Origin: Candidatus Accumulibacter affinis
GTDB lineage: Bacteria; Pseudomonadota; Gammaproteobacteria; Burkholderiales; Rhodocyclaceae
Length of the DNA: 64,000 bases
Reading direction: 5' to 3'
NCBI GenBank assembly: GCA_016713625.1
Contig: JADJOT010000011.1
Span: forward strand, 310,001-374,000
Position 1 is the first letter of the stretch. Each line of letters opens with the position of its first letter. Of this stretch, positions 59,494 to 64,000 are shown piece by piece. The notes under the pieces were generated by a model that saw only the letters and a program-made list of their open reading frames with translations, ran no database searches and was not told the DNA's origin. A program made the translations under genes and the position numbers.

Positions 59494-60801
59494 TCAGGTG
59501 ATCGTTTCAACCAGCATCGCCCCACCCTGACCGCCGCCGATGCAGATCGCGGCGATGCCACGTCTCGCCCTGGCAGCACGCAGCGCCTGCAGCAGATGCA
59601 GGACGATGCGTGCGCCGGAGGCTCCGACCGGGTGACCGAGGGCGATAGCACTGCCGTCGACGTTGAGGCGCTCCTGTGCGAGTGTGCCGAGCGCCGCCGG
59701 CAGGCCGAGCTGCTCACGGCAGTACTCGTCCGACTCCCAGGCAGCCAGGCAGCCGAGCACCTGGGCAGCGAAGGCCTCGTTGATTTCCCAGAGGTCGATG
59801 TCCTGCAGCCCGAGCTGGTGCCGTTTCAGGATCGGCGTCGCGGCATGCACCGGACCCAGGCCCATCTGCGCCGGATCGAGGCCTGCCCACTGGCTGTCGG
59901 TGATCCTGCCGAGCGGCTCGAGCTGCCAGCGGTCGACCGCGGCCTGCGAAGCGAGAATCAGCCACGCCGCCCCGTCGGTAATCTGCGAGCTGTTACCCGG
60001 CGTCACGCGACCGTATTTCCGGTCAAAAAACGGTTTCAGCTTGCCGAGTCCGGCCATGCTCGAATCGGCACGCACACCGTCATCTTCGGCATGCACCTTG
60101 CCTTTGGCATCCACCAGCGGCACGATTTCATCAAGGTGGCCAGCAGCGCGAGCGGCCACGGCACGCTGGTGACTGCGTACGCTGTATTCGTCCATCTGCT
60201 GGCGCGAGATGCCGAAACGCCAGGCGAGGTTCTCGGCGGTCTGCCCCATCAGCAGACCAATCACCGGGTCGGTCAAGCCCTTGAGGATGCCGATCACCGG
60301 CGACAGCAGCTGCGCCGGACGCAGGCGGGCGAACATGCCGACCTTCTGGCCCATCGTCCTGGCCTGCATCATCTCCCCGAACCAGCGGACCATCGCCTCG
60401 TTGTAGAGCAGTGGCGCATGCGACAAGGCGTCCGCGCCACCGGCGAGCACCAGTTGTGAGCGCCCGTTCTGGATATTGGCGATCGCCGAGTCGAGCGCCT
60501 GCATGCCGCTGGCGCAGTTGCGCATCACCGTCCACGCCGGCACCCGGTCGCCACAACCCAGACGCAGCGCAACCACACGGCCGATGTTTACCTCGTCAGG
60601 CGAGGGGCTGGCGCAACCGAGAATGACCTCGTCGAGCTCGGTCGGCGCGAAAGACTGGCGAATCAGCAGCGCGCGTCCGGCCTGCACCGCCAGGTCACTG
60701 GCCGCAAACGGCCCCGGGGCATTGCGCCCCTTGAGGAAAGGCGTTCTCGCGCCATCGACGACATACACGGGCTGGAATGCCACTTCTTCTCCTTCATTCA
60801 T
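59494..60801 (-). CDS. Acetyl-CoA C-acyltransferase (FadI-like thiolase)
   Basis: A 435-residue thiolase. The ATG at 60801 (MNEGEEVAFQPVYVVDGART) was chosen over a longer ORF with a non-thiolase leader. Active-site motifs are RNCASGMQALDSA (nucleophilic Cys), GSAIALGHPVGASGA (His) and CIGGGQGGAM (Cys). It forms the thiolysis partner of the FadB/J-type enzyme downstream. Confidence 0.93.
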   Translation of the reverse strand: MNEGEEVAFQPVYVVDGARTPFLKGRNAPGPFAASDLAVQAGRALLIRQSFAPTELDEVILGCASPSPDEVNIGRVVALRLGCGDRVPAWTVMRNCASGMQALDSAIANIQNGRSQLVLAGGADALSHAPLLYNEAMVRWFGEMMQARTMGQKVGMFARLRPAQLLSPVIGILKGLTDPVIGLLMGQTAENLAWRFGISRQQMDEYSVRSHQRAVAARAAGHLDEIVPLVDAKGKVHAEDDGVRADSSMAGLGKLKPFFDRKYGRVTPGNSSQITDGAAWLILASQAAVDRWQLEPLGRITDSQWAGLDPAQMGLGPVHAATPILKRHQLGLQDIDLWEINEAFAAQVLGCLAAWESDEYCREQLGLPAALGTLAQERLNVDGSAIALGHPVGASGARIVLHLLQALRAARARRGIAAICIGGGQGGAMLVETIT

Positions 60802-60874
60802 TCTCGCATCCCGGCGAAACCAGAGGCACGGAAGCCTTGCTCCGTGCTCCCCCCGAGATGGGTCTGCTGATGTA

Positions 60875-63229
60875 CTAGGCGGCCGCTTTGTGCAACTGCG
60901 GTTGTTGCCTCGTCGTCCGGCCCAGGTCGTGCGGGAAATCGTCGACATGGATGACGATGTCGCGCAATTCATTGCGCCGCTTGAGCAGCGCGTACTCGGC
61001 CGGCGTGACGATACCGGCAGCGAAAGCTGCGTGCGCCAGATCGCGAACGTTGGCGTCCGGATTGTCGACCAGCAAACCGCTCTTTTCGGCAGCGCGAATC
61101 CTGGCGTCGATGGGCTCGGCTTCGATGGTTGCCGCGAGCGCGAGCTCGAGGGCGCCGATGGCTTCGCTCTGGGCCTTGGGCAGGTAGGCTTCTGCCGTCA
61201 GCCGGTCGCGAGCCGCCGACGGCTCAATCAGCAGCTTGGCCACCTGATGACCAATGCGGTCCGACGGCACATCGTAGGGGTGGCCAAGCGGGAAAACCAG
61301 GCGGTAGAGCATGCGGCCGATCCAGCGTATCGGGAAGTTGGCAATCACGCCGTCGAAAGCCATCTGCGCCTTGTACATCGCGTCCCATATCGCCCAGTGC
61401 ATCAGCGGTGCGTCGGCCTGTTGGCGACCTTCGGACTCGTAGCGCTTGAGCGTTGCCGAGCACAGATAGAGCATCGACAGGATATCGCCCAACCGCGCCG
61501 AAAGCTTTTCACGGCGCTTCAACTCGCCGCCCAGGACCAGCATCGAGATGTCCGAAAGGAAGGCGAAGGCTGACGAGAAACGGGTCAGTTGCTGATAATA
61601 GCGTTTGGTTTCCGGTGCGACATTGGCCGGCACCGAGACAAAATGCGATCCGCTGAGACCCTTGGCCAGCGCGCCGAAGGCGTGCTTGATGGTGAATACG
61701 AGGTGGCCGAACAAGGCGGTGTCGAAATCGCGCAGCCCCTGGACAGGATCGGGGTTGAAAGCGGACTTCATCTCCTTGAGCACGTAGGGATGGCAACGGA
61801 TCGCTCCCTGGCCAAACAGGATCATGCTGCGGGTCAGGATGTTGGCGCCCTCGACGGTAATGCCGATCGGGATCTGCTGATAGGCACGACCGATGAAGTT
61901 CGCTGGTCCGAGACAGATACCCTTGCCGCCGACGATGTCCATACCATCATTGACCACCTGGCGAGCCCGCTCGGTGACATGATACTTGGCGATCGCCGAG
62001 ACCACCGAGGGCCGCTCGCCGAGGTCAATGGCGCCAGCGGTCATCTTGCGCACGGCATCCATCATGTAGGTGTAGGCGCCAATGCGGGTCAGCGGCTCTT
62101 CGACGCCTTCGAAGCGCCCAATGGCCATCTTGAACTGACTGCGAATACGCGCGTAGGCGCCGACGCTGCGCGCGGTGAGTTGCGCCATGCCGGTGTTCGA
62201 CGACGGCAGCGAGATCGAGCGGCCAGCGGCCAGGCACTCCATCAGCATCCGCCAGCCCTGGCCAACCATCGCCGGACCGCCGATCACGTAGTCGAGGGGC
62301 ATGAAGACGTCCTTGCCGCGGGTCGGACCGTTCATGAACATGGCGTTCAGCGGCAAGTGCCGACGGCCGATCTCGGCGCCGGCGGTGTCGCGCGGGACCA
62401 GCGCGCAGGTGATGCCGATGTGCTTTTTGTCGCCGAGCAGGCCGTCCGGGTCGAAGAGGTGAAAAGCCAGGCCGAGAATGGTGCATACCGGACCGAGCGT
62501 GATGTAGCGCTTGTCCCAGGTGACGCGCATGCCGACGACTTCCTTGCCCTGCCACATGCCTTTGCAGACGATGCCGACATCCGGGATCGAACCGGCGTCG
62601 GAACCGGCCCACGGACTGGTCAGCGCGAAAGCAGGAATTTCGACTCCCTTGGCGAGGCGTGGCAGATAGTGGTTCTTCTGCGCTTCGGTTCCATAGTGCA
62701 GCAGGAGTTCGGCCGGACCGAGCGAGTTCGGCACCATCACCGACACCGCCAGCGCCGACGAACGCGTCGACAGTTTGGTGACAATCTGCGAATGGCCATA
62801 GGCCGAGAATTCCAGCCCACCATACTTTTTCGGAATGATCATGCCGAGGAAGCCCTTGTCCTTGATGTATTGCCAGGCCTCCGGCGACAGATCGTTCAGT
62901 TCGCTGGTGACCTGCCAGTCATCGACCAGCGCACAGGCCCGCTCGACCTCATTGTCCATGAAGGACTGCTCTTCTGGCTTGAGTTGTGGAACCGGATAGG
63001 CGAGCAGCTTGTTCCAGTCGGGGTTGCCGCGGAACAACTCACCGTCCCACCACACCGTACCGGCCTCGAGCGCAACGCGCTCGGTTTCCGACATCTGCGG
63101 CAGAATCCGTTTATAGGTACGGAAAACTGGTCGGCTGACCAGTGCCCGCCGCCAGGGACGAACGCTGAACAGCACGACCAGGCTTACCAGGCTGATCCCG
63201 ATGACTATCGAGATGATCGTTGTGATCAT
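60875..63229 (-). CDS. fadE: Acyl-CoA dehydrogenase FadE
   Basis: A 784-residue large acyl-CoA dehydrogenase of the E. coli FadE type (814 residues). It has an N-terminal membrane helix (TTIISIVIGISLVSLVVLF), then the ACAD fold (FALTSPWAGSDAGSIPDVG; GLGPAN-like KGICLGPANFIGRAYQQIP) and a C-terminal DUF1974-like region. It catalyses the first, FAD-dependent step of beta-oxidation. An alternative start is 63247. It follows the tetR gene after ~30 nt. Confidence 0.94.
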   Translation of the reverse strand: MITTIISIVIGISLVSLVVLFSVRPWRRALVSRPVFRTYKRILPQMSETERVALEAGTVWWDGELFRGNPDWNKLLAYPVPQLKPEEQSFMDNEVERACALVDDWQVTSELNDLSPEAWQYIKDKGFLGMIIPKKYGGLEFSAYGHSQIVTKLSTRSSALAVSVMVPNSLGPAELLLHYGTEAQKNHYLPRLAKGVEIPAFALTSPWAGSDAGSIPDVGIVCKGMWQGKEVVGMRVTWDKRYITLGPVCTILGLAFHLFDPDGLLGDKKHIGITCALVPRDTAGAEIGRRHLPLNAMFMNGPTRGKDVFMPLDYVIGGPAMVGQGWRMLMECLAAGRSISLPSSNTGMAQLTARSVGAYARIRSQFKMAIGRFEGVEEPLTRIGAYTYMMDAVRKMTAGAIDLGERPSVVSAIAKYHVTERARQVVNDGMDIVGGKGICLGPANFIGRAYQQIPIGITVEGANILTRSMILFGQGAIRCHPYVLKEMKSAFNPDPVQGLRDFDTALFGHLVFTIKHAFGALAKGLSGSHFVSVPANVAPETKRYYQQLTRFSSAFAFLSDISMLVLGGELKRREKLSARLGDILSMLYLCSATLKRYESEGRQQADAPLMHWAIWDAMYKAQMAFDGVIANFPIRWIGRMLYRLVFPLGHPYDVPSDRIGHQVAKLLIEPSAARDRLTAEAYLPKAQSEAIGALELALAATIEAEPIDARIRAAEKSGLLVDNPDANVRDLAHAAFAAGIVTPAEYALLKRRNELRDIVIHVDDFPHDLGRTTRQQPQLHKAAA

Positions 63230-63259
63230 TGCTGCTTCTCCTATCATTGGTATTGAGTT

Positions 63260-64000
63260 TTAGATCTGGGCTTGCTGGCCACCGCTGTGGGCAGCTCTTG
63301 TTGTTGGTAGGTCTTGGAACTGTGGCAGGGGTGCGCGCAGGCCGCCGAGCAGGAAGGGCATCAAGCGCTGCGCCAGACGTCTGGCCAGGGCCGTGTCGCC
63401 CGCATCGTCAGCCACCGCTTCGCCAGCGAGGTCGCCGACTTCACAGCCGGTAACGACCTGCAGCACATCGGTACCGGCAATCGCGTAGGACATGGCCCCA
63501 AGCATGAAATGCAGTCGCCAGACAATTTCCGCTTTCGGGACATCCGGCAGGGCGCTGAACAGTGCCAGCTTGTAGCGATCGATCACCTGTGCGTACTCGC
63601 CGGCGAAAAAGGTGCGAATGAACTCGGCCGGCTCGGTCAGGGTTCTACCGAGCAGCCGCAGAAAGGTCATGCCGCCGAGCGACTCATCCTCACCCATCCG
63701 CAACAGGGTGCCGAAAAAAGCCTCGAGGATCTGCGATGGTTTGAGCGGCGCACCTCCCGCCTGCTGCTCGAGCCGGTCGAGAGCCTGCAGACGCTCGCGG
63801 TTGAGCCACGCCAGGCGGCGGCGGAAGACCTCGCGCAGCAGCGCCTCTTTCGAACCAAAGTGATAGTTCACGGCTGCCAGGTTTACTTCAGCGGCACCGG
63901 TAATGGTCCGCATCGACGTCGCTTCGTAGCCGTTCTCCATGAACAACCGTTCGGCAGCATCCAGGATGCGTTCGCGGGTATCAGTGTTTGCTTTCAGATC
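63260..64000 (-). CDS. TetR-family transcriptional regulator (partial; start beyond right edge)
   Basis: The visible frame is open to base 64000 and reads TRERILDAAERLFMENGYEA then TSMRTITGAAEVNLAAVNYHFGSKEALL, a TetR helix-turn-helix, so the true start is outside the window. The C-terminal ligand-binding domain is complete and ends at 63260. It lies at the head of the fadE operon, as do known TetR repressors of fatty-acid degradation, and may bind the palindrome at 55623-55638. Confidence 0.9.
   Translation of the reverse strand, partial: DLKANTDTRERILDAAERLFMENGYEATSMRTITGAAEVNLAAVNYHFGSKEALLREVFRRRLAWLNRERLQALDRLEQQAGGAPLKPSQILEAFFGTLLRMGEDESLGGMTFLRLLGRTLTEPAEFIRTFFAGEYAQVIDRYKLALFSALPDVPKAEIVWRLHFMLGAMSYAIAGTDVLQVVTGCEVGDLAGEAVADDAGDTALARRLAQRLMPFLLGGLRAPLPQFQDLPTTRAAHSGGQQAQI

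Noticed and set aside
61589..63256. 555-codon plus-strand frame
   Set aside because: Antisense to fadE; no family features.

Overview
The window is a high-GC bacterial chromosome segment. Its housekeeping genes (RecG, RidA, SPOR and DUF2802 proteins, PstS behind Pho boxes, long beta-oxidation operons with FadL and FadE) point to a betaproteobacterium. The giant LEPR-XLL/RHS protein, the CHAT-TIR protein and the phosphate gene make Rhodocyclales or 'Ca. Accumulibacter'-like bacteria my best guess, but this is inference from gene families only. Many large genes carry single-base indels, so some of the breaks below may be assembly errors rather than true pseudogenes.

Layout. (1) 1-21511, all on the minus strand: a putative surface-protein locus. 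A giant LEPR-XLL protein (start 11003, running off the left edge) carries ~0.82 kb tandem repeats and an RHS region. Upstream of it lie a STAND/BTAD regulator, an HlyD-type adaptor, a short SecA-like ATPase, an M50 metallopeptidase/HlyD fusion and a GAF-HlyD protein, with overlapping or nearly abutting genes. I infer a dedicated export and surface-display system. (2) 21600-28620: a frameshifted IS110-type element sitting in a REP-like palindrome, then a large CHAT-TIR-NTPase-TPR gene (one frame break) flanked by two copies of its own ~175 bp leader. (3) 28620-41836, minus strand: a type I restriction-modification island (hsdM-hsdS-AlbA_2 pseudogene-DUF4143 ATPase-AbiEi-like antitoxin-AbiEii-like nucleotidyltransferase-hsdR). 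Two ISKra4-like elements, each with a clean target duplication, split the antitoxin gene into three pieces. The toxin partner has a 4-bp duplication, and a ghost hsdR 5' end marks an old recombination junction. (4) 41836-47625: a HAD phosphatase remnant, SapC, a patatin-like lipase whose catalytic domain is split by a polytopic membrane region, and pstS behind three to four 11-bp-spaced Pho-box units. (5) 47645-51798: recG-ridA, a TPR protein, SPOR and DUF2802 proteins. (6) 51945-64000, minus strand: two fatty-acid degradation units. tetR-fadE-thiolase-fadB/J-thioesterase-fadL ends at a strong terminator. A second promoter with an overlapping TetR-type palindrome drives a FadN-like dehydrogenase/hydratase and a second thiolase.

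How the parts relate: region 1 appears to be one secretion/adhesion system with its own regulator; regions 2-3 form a defence island with heavy IS damage; regions 5-6 are ordinary core genome. No tRNA, rRNA or CRISPR array was seen.
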